From the NCBI GenBank assembly GCA_002197995.1, contig NGZR01000005.1, positions 1 to 64,000 on the forward strand: a stretch of DNA of 64,000 bases. The letters run 5' to 3'. The first letter of the stretch is position 1. Every line of letters begins with the position of its first letter. Under the pieces are notes generated by a model. That model ran no database searches and was not told the DNA's origin. It was given only the letters and a program-made list of their open reading frames with translations. This stretch comes from Gaeumannomyces sp. JS-464 (lineage: Eukaryota > Ascomycota > Sordariomycetes > Magnaporthales > Magnaporthaceae). Below, piece after piece: positions 10,332 to 21,659 of the stretch. The position numbers and the translations under genes were made by a program.

Positions 10332-11159
10332 ATAATGGGGCAGTGTTTTCGGCTCCGCCGTGCACTTAGCCCGACTATTACGTAGGCAACCTAATTAGTA
10401 TGTAAGGGGATGGAAGTCGCCAATAAAAGCCTGGAAGGGATTTAAACAAAGCAACGCACCCTAGGTGTAGCGGTCATCTTGGTTCGGAAGGTGGCCGGAC
10501 GTCCGCATGAGCTGAAACTGACATGGATAGCGTGCTTACCTGCATCAGGCTTGGACACCGCAGCCAATGCCCCGTTTACGCCCATTTTTTTGACCCTTAC
10601 GACTGGAAACTCTGTGGCCCACTAAAGGCGAGCATTGAATTCTTTTGCAAGCTTGCTTATAAGCAGAAAAGCGGTCAAGGTCCCACAAGCGTCCCGCCCT
10701 CAGCTTCTGCCAGCTGCGCTTTTTCCACACATGCCAACGCGAATGACAGCTTCAAGCAAAGCTTGAGGCTTGCTTACTTGCGTTTAAGCGACGAACACAG
10801 GGTAAGGGGCTCGATGCAGCTTGATGGAGATAAGCGACGCCAAGTCCCCGATGACTGTCACCACCGCCGCTGGGGCTGTGAACGTCGTCGGAGAATTCCG
10901 AGTGCCGGCACCACATCGCGACGACAGCTTCACAATGCCGGTTTCCAATGAAGCGGGATCCTCTTGAGGCCTCATCACTCTGGGGCCCCACTAAGAAAGA
11001 GAGCGATGTGAGGGCTTGGGATGCCGTACATGTATATAACACCTGGACCATCCCTGGCCCCAAATCTCTTTTTGTCCCAGTTCATCACAACCCTCGAATC
11101 TCCCGACAAACACTCCCCCCACTCTACCCGCCTCGCCCCCAAGCGCATTCTCCTCCACC
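10332..11159. other. intergenic region, upstream of secreted protein gene
   Basis: No gene that I can support. A TATA-like GTATATAAC lies near 11032-11040, about 120 bp upstream of the ATG at 11160, followed by a C-rich, pyrimidine-rich leader (11100-11159) of the kind common before fungal start codons. Confidence 0.4.
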
Positions 11160-12050
11160 ATGCACATCGCCCTCCAGCTCGCCACCGCTCTCGCGGCCCT
11201 CTCCTTCTCCCACCGTGCCTTGGCCCATTCCTCGCCTCGCGCCGAGGCCGGCGAAGTCGAGATCAGCTACCAGGAAGTACCCATCATCGTTGGCGACAAC
11301 GAGAGCAGGCACCTCACTGGAGCCCCCGTTATCGCGGACGCGAGATCCGGAATCGTCGAGACGCCCTGGGGTTCCGGGCTCCCGGACACGGGCAACGGGT
11401 CCGCGAGGGCCGGGCCTGTCGGGCCTCCCAGCTGCTCGCCGATGGACTGGGTCCACGAGACCGAACGCGTGGGCGATGGCGCACCTGCCAAGTGGACTCT
11501 TTACACGCAGATATCCGTAAATTTCCCCTTTGTTTTCTCTCCCTCGCCACAAAAGCAAGCAACTTACCAGCTACGCAAAACTACAGCCACGCATAGACTG
11601 CGGAAATGCACCCAGGTGCGACATCAGCCAAACCGACGTCAAGAGCAGAAAGGTGGGCTTCGACGTCAGCATCAAGCTCAACAAGTGGATCAAAGCCGGA
11701 TTCAACGTCGAGGAGTCCACCTGGACCGGCACCACGGAGCAGTGCGGCGGGAACAAGGGCGACAAGGTCTGCGTCTACTCCCTGATGCCCTACTGGACCT
11801 ACACGGTCCGAAACGTCGATTGTAAGTTCTCGCTTTTATCCAGTCCCGTAAGAAGAATCCAGATTAGCAAGGTAGTAATGATTACCCTTATCCGAACAAA
11901 GACCCCATGAATCCCAGATGCGGAAAGCTGAAAGCCGGCCCGCCTGCCCGCCTTAGCAGTCCGTCACCGGCAGGCAAGAGCTTCAAGTGTGGGACCGGCG
12001 ACTGGTGTAAAAACTTGGGCAACGCGTACTGGGAAAAGGGCTGGCGTTAA
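11160..12050 (+). CDS. small secreted Cys-containing protein, unknown
   Basis: Proposed exons are 11160-11516, 11587-11821 and 11974-12050, about 222 residues; the first intron (GTAAAT...CTACAG) is firm, the second acceptor (CCGGCAG at 11973) is my choice because it keeps frame and makes a Cys codon at the junction. A signal peptide is clear (MHIALQLATALAALSFSHRALA, residues 1-22). The mature protein has a disordered Gly/Pro-rich stretch, then a compact domain with Cys at DCGNAPRC, EQCGGNKGDKVCVYSLM, and CGTGDWC. The spacing and even number suggest disulphides. I do not recognise the family; an effector or a cell-wall protein would both fit. After the TAA (12048-12050) the same frame still encodes a Cys-rich stretch (GGGRKCLKGCCKM), so an additional exon or a recent premature stop is possible. 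Confidence 0.6.
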
Positions 12051-12171
12051 GAAAATAGCAAAGGGGGAGGTCGAAAGTGCCTAAAAGGCTGCTGCAAGAT
12101 GTCAAGAAGCGGAAAGTACGCGACGGTGCCAGAGGTAGATGTGAGGCAAGGAGACACGGTGACCATAGTTA

Positions 12172-15100
12172 TTACTCGCTATTGAAGCACAATTCCATGC
12201 CATTTCCCTTCATTTCCGCGCGTATTGTGACAACCGAGCCCAACTCGTAGCCATCATCCGCCTCTTTGTGATAGCGGTCAGCTTGGTCGATGAGGACACG
12301 CGAATGTGTAATGACCACGATCCACCCGGCAACTCGGCGCGCGGTAAAGGCGCACCAGCGCACGACGGCGGCTTGGCCCGCCCCGTCGAGGCTGTCGAAC
12401 ACCTCGTCGACGAGCAGGTAGTGGGCGCGGTGGGGGCTGCGCGCATGGCGCACCTGGAGCAGCGCAAAAAACACGGCGAGGTCCATGCGCTTGCGCTCGC
12501 CGCTGGACCGCTTGCCGTACGCGAGGGACGGGTGCACGGCGAGCGTGCTGTCGAGCATGGGTGTTGCTGTGTCTGTTGTGTCCAGAGGTCCGCCACTGTC
12601 GTCTCTCTCGAACAAGGCGCCGAGGATGCCCGTCGTCATGGCCCTCGTGTGGCGCGTGTCGTCGTACAGAACGGTCAGGACCTGCGGCAGGAGCGTGTTC
12701 AGCTCAGCGAGCGACTGGTCGAGCACGTACTCGCGGAAAGTAGTGGTGGCCTTGGCTGACTCGGCCGTCGAGATTCGGCGCGTGCGCTTCGCAAATGCCG
12801 ATGCCCAAAAGGCAAACAACTCGCGGGTGGATGCCAGCTGCCCAAGCTCCGCGTCAAGCTCTTTGTGCTGGATCTGGAGAGAGCTGATGCTCGTCCACTT
12901 CTCCTCGGCGAGTGTTTGGTAGATTGCCGCTTCCCTCTTTTTAGCTCCCAGTTTTTGTTGCAGACGCTCCTGCTCCCTGGCCTGAGCATGTAGTGCCTCT
13001 CGCTGACGCTGCAGCTTCTCGTGCTCTTTGACAGCCTGGTCAAGTCGCTCGTTCGTTGTTCTGGCGGTTTCTAACCTCATCGCCGATACTGCATGCTCCA
13101 CCTCTTTCTTATCCATGCGACGGTGAGCCGCCACTTTCTCGACCACGGCAGCCGCCTCGGCGTCGGACTGGAGTTGGGAAACACGGTGTGCAGCATGCTT
13201 GACGTCCAAGCTGACAGCGGCCATGGCCGCTTCGAGATCCTGGCTTTTATCTCCTTGAAAAAAGACAACAATTACCGGCCCAAGCTTGAAGGACGGACAG
13301 CTGGCAACGGAGGAACAAGGCTGTTCCCGAGGATATGATCTTCGGCAAGCCAACCAGCCACGTCGCCGACGAAACTTCGAGCTTCTGCAAGCAGCGCTGC
13401 TGCGCTCGTTCCCACCACGGTATTGGCCTGGCTGCTTTCTGGCTGGAGAGGCGATTGTACAGGGCTTGCAGCTGTTCCAAGCGTTCCTGGGCTGAACAAA
13501 GGCGTGATACAGAGCTCGACATTTCGGCATGGAAGGCAATGCAGAGCTCGGCCAAGTTGGCCTCTTTGAACATGTTCTGCAAATTCTGGCTGGCGACAGC
13601 GACTCGACCGTCCATTATTGCGATGTATTGGGCGAGAGTTGGAAGCTCCGCGCCAACCTCCTGTTGTGCCAGTTTTAAGGCGAGGGTTTGCCGCTGCGTT
13701 GCAACATCCAGGGCCTCGGCCACCCCTTCTGCCTCCGAAGAGAGCTTCTCTCGTGACCGCTCCAAATTCCTCAGCTCCATCTTGCTGGAGTCCATGACAT
13801 TGGTAACACCAACAAGCTTGGTTTGAACATCGCCCATATCTCGGTCAAGCTCTCTGAGGATAAGCCTTGACATCTGCGCACATCGAGCCAAAGTGGATAG
13901 CCCCAAAGACTGTTCGATGACGTCTCGTCGTTGCGTTGGTGTCGAGTTCAGGAAGCTTGCTGCACTCTCGTGACCCAACACGACAGACCGCACATACGTA
14001 TCGCAGTCGATTCCGAGCAGCTCTTCGATGGCTGCTTGCGTTGTGCGCGCGTCGGGGTGCTCCATTTGCGTCTGTGGCTCGCCGTGTAGCGATACGATAA
14101 CCCTGTTTTTATATGACTTGTCCTTGCGGTACCGTGAGATGGTGTAGCCGTTGGAAAATGTCAGACTGACGGAGCAGTCCTTGCCCACCGTGTCGTTGAC
14201 AACGTCGTTGGCTCCCAAGCCACTGCGGATGCACCGCCCAAACTGACACCAGACCATAGCCTCGACGATGGTGCTTTTGCCAGAACCATTGTCTCCCACC
14301 AAGAAGATTAGCCCGCGCGGCAAATCTCGCTTGAAGTCAATGGTGAGGACGCCTTGCACACCGAGGAAGTTCCTGATGATCAGGGACTGGGGTTCTGCAA
14401 CAAAGACATCGGTGGAAGGTCTTGTCAGCGCAGCCGAGTCTGTCAGCCTGGTATCCCTGGACTTCTCGCCCAGAAAGGCGCGATAGTCTACTTCCACTTC
14501 GATGTCTTCATCTGTGACTGTACTGGAGGCATGGATGACACGCTGCCCAGCTTGGATCAACTCCTTTCGCCTTGGCTCGAGGGATGGATCTAGTGACAAA
14601 GAGTGGATGTAATCATGCGCTTCAGCACCAAGATCAAGTCGACGTGGCGCTTGTCCCATCTCCGTCTGTGGTGGGACCGGGACGTCGCTCTTTGTGTCTC
14701 CCGCCACCGAATCCTCAACTGGCTGTTCGGGTTCTTGGATGGAAGCATCGCTCGCTGGTACGGATGCGCCCAAGCGCCCAGAGGCCTGGTTGTTGGCGTG
14801 GATGACGGGACTTATGGGGCTCCAGTTTCGCACACTCCGCACGCCGAGGGAGAGCAGCTGGTCGCGGGCCGTGGTGTACTTGAAGCGCGTCAGCTCGCCG
14901 AGGAGCATGACGTGCTTCTCCGCCACAGCCGCCACGTCGACGGTTCCATCAAGAACTTCCTTGACATCGATGGTAGTGTAAATCGCGCCGTGTGGGTTGA
15001 CGAGCATCTCGCACGCGAGCGTGCTGGGGTCCAGCAGAACAACGCCCCGCTGCTCGTCGTTCAAGTCAGCCCAGTTCATCTGCAGTGGTGAGCCGAGGTA

Positions 15101-15805
15101 CATCAGGCTGCCCTGCAGAGGGTCCATGCGGGCAGCACTGTCCTCCAGCTGCGCTTGGCGCATGACCTGATGGCTGTGGAAATGTCCCGTAAAAGTCCGG
15201 GCGAGCGAGGCGAATCGACCTGGGCCAGTCAGGCCCCGGTACCTGACGGGAGGACGGGGCGCCCCCTCGGGAGTGCTTCGCACAATGTGCCGCTGCAGGA
15301 TGGCCTTGTGGATGGCCAGATGGGCAAAGGCCACCGTCTCCCTCGCCTCGGCCGGATCCAGAGCGTCCACAGCGGCAGTGAGCTCCTCCTGCTCCTCGCG
15401 GAAGGGCAGGAGCAGCACGCGACGGCCATCCCAGACATCACGTTCGACACCAGTGTGCAGAGACACAAAGGGAGACAGCCGCCGCATGCCGAGCGCGTCG
15501 AGGGCGGTGGTGCGGTAGTCGCGCCGGTAGGCCAGGTCGTGGTTGCCGAGCACGACGTTGACGTGCGGGACGACGTCGCTGAGGTCGCTGATGAAGCGGT
15601 AGCAGGCCGACAGCACGTGCGTAGGCTGCATCGTCCGGCTCGTCAGCAGGTCGCCGCAGATCACGGCGCGCCGCACGCGGTGCTGCTCGGCCTGCGCCAC
15701 GATCCATTGCGCCGTGAGCCGCACGCGGTCGAGGTCTTTGTGCTTGAAGTGGAGGTCGCTGAACAGCAGCCACCGCGCGCTTCTCTCAGCTGCCGCCCGC
15801 TGCAT
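12172..15805 (-). CDS. single-gene fusion of Mre11/SbcD-like nuclease and Rad50/SbcC-like ATPase
   Basis: The N-terminal half (ATG at 15805) is a metallophosphoesterase with all five motifs: SDLHF (D17, H19), ICGDLL (D52), LGNHD (87-90), FAHLAIH, and TGHFHSHQ. A linker of ~250 residues leads to an ABC ATPase: FLVGDNGSGKST (Walker A, ~residue 504), a Q-loop-like region with ASFLNSTPTQRRDVIEQSLG, then coiled-coil. The first frame ends at 13247. The second (to the stop at 12172) continues with coiled-coil and then SSGERKRMDLAVFFALLQ (signature), YLLVDEVFDSLD (Walker B, D-loop) and VVITHSR (H-loop). An intron or frameshift between about 13250 and 13400 must join them, to about 1,180 residues. I see no credible CxxC zinc hook. 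Mre11-Rad50/SbcCD complexes process DNA ends and hairpins, normally as two proteins. Nuclear or mitochondrial location is open. Confidence 0.82.
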
Positions 15806-16154
15806 GGTTGGACAGACGGCTAGGGCGAAGCGGTGGCAGGGTGCGGCATTGCAAAATGCCGGGCATGGAGTCGTGGCAGTTGGATGTTCCAGTGCGGCTC
15901 AAATGGATGTGTGTTGCCTTGGGAGCGTGCACAGCGCTTGCTTTCTTGAAGCACGGTGCGCGGGCATAATTTGTCCCAGCGGCAAACAGCGCTGTAATCA
16001 GGTGGGGTCAGCACCGAACCGTGTGCTGACGTCACTAAATGCTAACACACCACACATGGAGCGCCCAAACTACCTACTGCATCCCAGCAATGCTCCAGCT
16101 CGGCCATTTATCGAACGCTCCTTTGACGGCGCCAACGCTGTTCAGTACAATTTC
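15806..16154. other. intergenic, promoter side of the fusion gene
   Basis: 349 bp between the ATG of the fusion gene and the 3' end of the permease pseudogene. Nothing further recognised. Confidence 0.4.
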
Positions 16155-17466
16155 TCACAGCTTCAATGCCTTTTCCACATCTCTTTGTTTCTCCTCAGCC
16201 GTCACGGGAGTGGGCGGTGAGGTAATCTCGTCCGACCCGGCCACACTGGCAATCTCTCGCTCCCCATCCAGAAACCCCTCGCGGCCCTCCTTGGCCAGAA
16301 ACTCGCGCGTACTAGGAACAATGCCGGAGTATTCCAGAGGGGTTACGCTGGGCTTGAAGAAGAATTGCCAGCAGACCAGGTAGACGACGGCCGACGACAC
16401 AAAGGTCAGCTGCCAGCCCATCATGTACATGTGCTTGGCAGCCTGGCTGACGATCTGTAGCTGATACTGGCCCACGAGGCCTGAGAGGCCCATCACGAAG
16501 CCGCCGACCTGTCATGTCTGCACCAAACGGAATGGAGTTGCAGCCGAGATTCGTGGCGATGACGGCAAGCAAGAAAGCCAAGGAGACGAAAAAAGACACC
16601 GGCGCGGGCCCCTGGGAACCAGTAGTGGTCGAGGATGGCGTCAAGAAGGTCCCATGGGTTCCAGTAGGCTGTGCCTCAAATGCCCTGGATCGAGGTGGCC
16701 GAGGCGAGGCCTAGGAAAAAGACTAGCACCTGGCCGCCAAAGACGCAGAGGCCCTGCAGCAGACCGGCGTCGCGCGGCTTCTGCACATAGCACGCAAGGT
16801 CGGGCTGGTTCACGAGCATGGGCGACAGCGAGCCCATGATGACGTCGATGCCGCTCATGATGGACCACCCAAGAGGCGAGGAAGAAGGCCAGCAGCTGCT
16901 TGGAGGTGATGTCGGCGCCGGCGGGCAGCGAGTTGGGCCACCAGTTCCAGGCGTCGCCAAAAATGCAGCGGAGGCAGACGCTGAGCAGGTTGCCGCCGTA
17001 GTAGGTCTGGATGCCGTACCAGATGATGCAGACGACGGCGCGGATGAAGACGAAGAAGTAGGCGCCGTACATACTGACGACGGAGCGGGCGAGCACGGGG
17101 TAGCCGATGTGGTACATGGCGCCTGGGTGGGCCATGGCAACGACGGCGCACGACGCGAGCAGGGCACCGAGGACGCACGAGATAAAGGCCTGCTGCCAGG
17201 TCAGGCCGGTGGCGATTAGGCTGGCGGCGACGTCCAGCCCGTGATGCCAAACATGGTGGAAACCAGTACATGGGCAGGTTGAACCAAGTCCAAGTGCGTT
17301 GCTCGGGCGGCGTCGGCTCGGGGTCCTTGTTGGGCCAGCCTGGGTCGCCGATGGGAGGCTTGCCATCGATCGCCTCAGTAGGCGCCTCCAGCTAGGAGGC
17401 GGGCGCATCTCTAGACTGGAACGGGGCTGTCAGGGCGGCTCTGCTGGGGATAGTGATGCGCGCCAT
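16155..17466 (-). pseudogene. NCS1-family nucleobase/allantoin permease, broken
   Basis: NCS1 transporters (Fur4/Dal4 type) import uracil, allantoin or purines by cation symport. A likely start is ATG at 17466-17464. The N-terminal tail reads NKDPEPTPPEQRTWTWFNLP. Membrane pieces are clear: ATGLTWQQAFISCVLGALLA, MAHPGAMYHIGYPVLARS, IIWYGIQTYYGGN, NSLPAGADITSKQLLAFFLA, TNLGCNSIPFGADMT, and a C-terminal MGLSGLVGQYQ...VVYLVCWQFFFKP with an acidic tail. It is damaged: an in-frame TAG about 25 codons from the start, frame changes near 17230-17250 and 16680-16860, and a gap between FGADMT and the last part where roughly 100 or more residues of the family are missing. It lies divergent to the regulator at 18057. 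Substrate is inferred from the neighbouring deacetylase and amidase. Confidence 0.8.
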
Positions 17467-18056
17467 CGTGGTCGGGATGGCTGGGATGGTGTGCCGGTGA
17501 CAAACAGGTGGGCCGCCGAGAGCCCGAGGGCTGGCAGATCTCGACGTTATATCTACAGCATCACTCTCTTAGACAACAACTCAAGCTGATAGTCTTCCTG
17601 ATCCCTCGGCCTACGTCTCGACGTCCCTAGGCCGGTTGGTCAGGCAATTCTCAGCCGTCGGCTCCTTTCCAACCGGCGCAGCTCGTGGACGATGGCCCCT
17701 ATCAGGAACTGATGCTCGCGACAAGGAGTCCCCATGCCCAGGTCGACGCCGCTACCTGAACCAGGCTCTGAGCTGCAGCACGTCCGGAGTCGCTTATCTC
17801 GAGCATCGTTGGGCCAATCGCTGCCTCTAGCACCTTCGGCCAATCTCCATCCGACAAGAACAGCTCCACCCACGCCGGGAATGGCATCTGCGGCGGTGCG
17901 GGTTACAGATAACAGTGATGCTTTATCTTTGATTGCCTGCTGGAATCACTGACTGGGGGCAACACTCTGTCGCAATCCAGGACGGAACTAGCAGCCGAAA
18001 TTGCCTCGGGCAAGATCTATCGCCACAGAGCTTTCCTCCAACGAGCCGAGTCCGAC
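17467..18056. other. divergent intergenic region, permease / regulator
   Basis: About 590 bp between two divergently arranged genes, so it should hold both promoters. I see no clear CGG-N-CCG operator pair that I would defend. Confidence 0.35.
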
Positions 18057-20632
18057 ATGGTGGCGTCGCTGGAGCCGGCCCAGGAAGCGCGGCAGCCAGC
18101 GGCGTCCGAACCCGACAGGCATGCGGCGAGAAGGCCGCCACGAGTGGCCATGGCTTGCACGAGATGCAAGCGGAGGAAGCAGAGGGTGCGTATCCAGAAG
18201 GAGAGTCCAGACGGCAAGGAACAGCCTCGTGACGCATTGCTGACGCAACGGCGGCCAGTGCAGTGCGACGGCGTCCACCCAACCTGGAGATCGTGCGCAA
18301 AGGCAAGCGCGTGCTGTGTCTACAAGCGCCCTCTGCGCCCGCAATACCCAGGGGGCAAGTCGCTGTAAGTGCTTGTCCTGCGGTTGGCTGCTCTCACTCC
18401 CCAAACACCCATCTGACCCCCAGGCCAGGTACATCACGGCCTGGAAGAGCGCATCGCTTTCCTCGAGTCGCGCATTCCAGGCTTCGCCGAGGATAATTTT
18501 GCGGTGTCGGCTCCCGGTCAAGGCCCGGCTGCCCCAAGCCCGACCTCGGCTTTCCCGTGGCAGTAAGAGGAGGGAAATGTGGTGCTGCGGACGAACTGCC
18601 GCCGTCGCCGCCGCGTTCCCACACCGAGCGCTTTGGCCGCCGCCAGGTGGGATCCTTCTCCGATGCAGAGTCCCCCTCGCTCGCTGATGGTGTGGCCTAT
18701 CTATCTCTTCACACCTCTGGCACTGGAGACGGCGACGCCGAGCCGGAGCCATATTACCTTGGGTCGAGCTCAGGGGCCACCATAGCACGAATTGTCCAGG
18801 CTTCCATCTTCCACAGCGCCAGGGTCAAGGAGGCCACCTTTGGGTCCGAGGCTGTCCAGGCTACCTTGTCAGGAAGTCACGAGGAGGACTCTGCAGAGTT
18901 CAGGACGACCTGGCCGGGGTCGCTTCACCCATCGGCGGCATCGGCGGCCTTCCCTAGTCCGGACGCGGCCAGCTTGCTGTTCGACGTCTGCTTCGACAGG
19001 CTGCATACGCACTGGCCGGCCCTGAACCGCAATCTATATACCCAGCGTTTTGACAGGCAGTATGGCCACGACAGCGGCGCCATCTCGATCCAGCAGCGCG
19101 GCGTTCTGCACCACACCCACGCCACCCCGGCCCGCTTCCTGCAGCTGACCAAGAAGCAGTGCAGTATCGACCCCGAGACACACCTAGCAGCTGCCATCGA
19201 GCACATGGACTTTATCCTCGAGCAGCATAATCTCGGGACCGTACAGTTCCTCTTATTGCTGGCGCTTCACGGCCAAAGGTCGCCGTAGGGTGCCGAGGCG
19301 TGGTCGCAGGTCCGACACGCCGTCACACTCTGCATAGAGCTGGGCTTCCATCGCAAGCGACGGACACAGCCGGGCCAAGGACCGAACAGCGATACTTGTC
19401 CCGACCCGAGAGCGGCAGAGATGCGGCGCCGCGTGTTCTGGGCTGCATATTGCCTCGACCGCCTGACCAGCGGCGTGCTTGGCTGGCCCTTTGCCATCAA
19501 CGACAGAGATATCGATACCGAGCTCCCGCGGTCTGAGCCAGTGCTGTGGAACCTGACCGGCAGGCCGCTCGCCGCCAAGGAGACATGCTCGTCGTCGGAT
19601 TTGCCGTGGTCCAACGCTCTGCCCTTTGTACACATTGTCAAGCTGCACCGCATCCAGTCGCGCATCCACCGCCGCGTCTACCGCGTAGACAGGCATGTGC
19701 CTGACGTTGGCGGCTATCACAAGCTCGACGAAAAGATGGCGGCGCTACAGCGCGAACTCGACGAGTGGAGGAGCACCGTGCCGCATCCGCCGTCGATAAG
19801 GGGTCGCCGTCACCACCCGCGGCGGCGGCCTGGATGTACGATCCGGAAAGCGTCCACCACGACAGCCGAAATTTCTTTGAGCTGCAGTACCGCAAGTCCG
19901 TGCTGCTGCTCTACACTGTGCTTCTTCCCTCCCTGGATCCGACGGACCCGAGGTTCGGCACCACAGCTGCGTCCGCGGCTGCGGTGTGTACCGCTTACAA
20001 GAGGCTGGAGCAGCACCGCACGCTCAGCTACACCATGCTTGCGCTGCACTCGTGCTTCGTGGCGGGCCTGACGCTCGTTTACTGCAGCTGGCGCGGCGGG
20101 CGGCGGGCCTTCAGCTTCGAGGCCGTCCAGGCCGCACGCGCCTGCAGCCAGAGCCTCACCATCTTTGGCGAGAAGTGGCCCGGCGCCGTCAAGTACCGAG
20201 AAATCTTTGACGCACTCTCGGGGAGCCTCCTGCATGTCATGATGACCAGTGGAGCGACGACGGCTCGCTTTTGCGGCTGTCTGGTTTGGTGGGAGAGTCG
20301 AGCCAGGACACGTTGGGCGGACGCCACTCGTCGGCGAACCACATGGTGTTAGACGCGGTTGCAGGTGCATTCATGGAAGTAGATGAGGAGATGAGGAGGC
20401 GCCGGGCGAGTGGCATTGCTGGCGCATGTTTAACGAGATGGCCCAGCCAGATGCCAGCATGAGCCTGGGTGCGACTGCGGACAACCAGAACCACAAAGCT
20501 CAAACCACGCCTACAAGCGATTGGGACTTTGGAGGCCTTGAAGGACTTAATCAGCTAACCTTGAATCCAGTCGAACTCCCCGTGCCTGCTATCATGCCAG
20601 ATGCCCCTTCTTGCATGGAAACTAATCCTTAA
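18057..20632 (+). pseudogene. Zn2Cys6 transcription factor, broken
   Basis: Start at ATG 18057. The DNA-binding domain is split by a 78-bp intron (18186-18263) and reads ACTRCKRRKQR then CDGVHPTWRSC: five Cys fit the C6 pattern, but the fourth ligand is Trp (TGG, 18285-18287). A coiled linker (GLEERIAFLESRIPG, about 18438-18482) follows. The fungal_trans middle domain shows LLLALHGQRS, then a TAG (19286-19288), then GAEAWSQVRHAVTLCIELGF and MRRRVFWAAYCLDRLTSGVL. A frameshift near 19790 leads to FELQYRKSVLLLYTVLLPS, and further shifts near 20245 and 20400 lead to the C-terminal WRMFNEMAQ-like piece ending at 20632. Four or more lesions make it non-functional as read. It probably controlled the adjacent permease, deacetylase and amidase genes. 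Its 3' end overlaps that of the convergent deacetylase gene by 11 bp. Confidence 0.8.
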
Positions 20633-21659
20633 ACGCCTCAGCAATCTCGGTGCGTGTTGCCACCCACACGCCCTCCTTCTTGCCGATGTACTCGACAAAG
20701 TCCCTCAACGCCGTGAACCGGCCAGGACGGCCGATGATGCGGCAGTGCAGGCCAATCGTCATCATCTTGGGCGCCCCCTCCTCGCCCTCCTCGTACAGCA
20801 CATCAAAGGCATTCTTGAGGTGGTTGAAGAAGCCCTCGGTGTCACGAAAGCCAGGCCCGGCAGATAGAAACTTGAAGTCGCTGCAGTCGTACGAGTAGGG
20901 CACCATCGGGCACCCCTTGGGCTTCTCGCTGTCCCGCTCCATCGGGAGGTCGGTCCAGTACGGTACTTCGTCGGCGTAGGCGTCGCTGGCCCAGACCAGC
21001 TCCTCACCCAGCTCCTCGTACACGGCGGACGCCAGGCTGCGGCTGTGCGGCGACGGGCGGCCGTCATACCAGCCGCGGGGCGCGTAGCCCGTCAGTGCCG
21101 TGAGCGACAGGACGGCCTTCTTGATATACCCGCGCTCACGCTCGCGGTCGACGGGGAAGTCGTGGTAGTCGATCCAGCGGTAGGCGTGCGACGCGACGTC
21201 GTGGCCGGCCTCGACGCAGCGCCGGGCCACCTCGGCGTTGCGCTCCAGCGCTTGCGCGACGGCGTAGAAGGTGAACTTGAGGCCGTGCCTGGAGAAGAGC
21301 CGGAACATGCGCCAGAAGCCCGCGCGCGAGCCGTACTCGTATTCGGACTCGACGCTGTAGTCCCGCTCATTGATGCGCGGGTGCGCCACCAGGTGCTCGC
21401 GCAGGGTGGGCTCGGCGGTGCCGTCGCCGCACAGGACGGACCGCTCGCCGCCCTAGAAGGAGTAAGGCCAGCTGGAGGAGCTTCATGTTGTCGCATGGTC
21501 TCGGCTGTCAATGGCTTCACCGCACCTCTTCATAGTTGATCACAAAGGACACGGCGATCCTGGCGTTGCTTGGCCATTTGAGCTTCAGCCCTTTTTCTCC
21601 ATATCCTCGACGTTTCGCTCAAAGGCAAAATCTGGGTGGCCGTAGTATGTTTCGGGCAT
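20622..21659 (-). pseudogene. puuE-like: PuuE/allantoinase-like polysaccharide deacetylase family, one frameshift
   Basis: Exon 1 is 21659-21526, intron 21525-21453 (GTGCGG...TCTAG), exon 2 is 21452-20622; about 321 residues, the usual length of PuuE (allantoin to allantoate; a NodB-fold hydrolase). Exon 1 starts MPETYYGHPDFAFERNVEDM and ends ARIAVSFVINYEE; exon 2 starts GGERSVLCGDG. Family landmarks: EYEYGSRAGFWRMFRLF, FTFYAVAQALERN, GHDVASHAYRWIDYHDF, YDGRPSPHSR, WASDAYADEVPYW, PYSYDCSDFKF, MTIGLHCRIIGRPGR. The only lesion I see is in exon 1: the A5G3 run at 21589-21596 leaves the frame wrong by one or two bases and ends in TGA. That could be a sequencing error, so a working gene is possible. 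Chitin deacetylase activity is less likely given the PuuE-type motifs and the context. Confidence 0.75.

Noticed and set aside
10523..10951. 142-codon frame upstream of the secreted protein
   Set aside because: No domain, erratic composition, no supporting splice sites or start context.
15155..15823. 222-codon frame on the plus strand
   Set aside because: Shadow of the nuclease half of the fusion gene.
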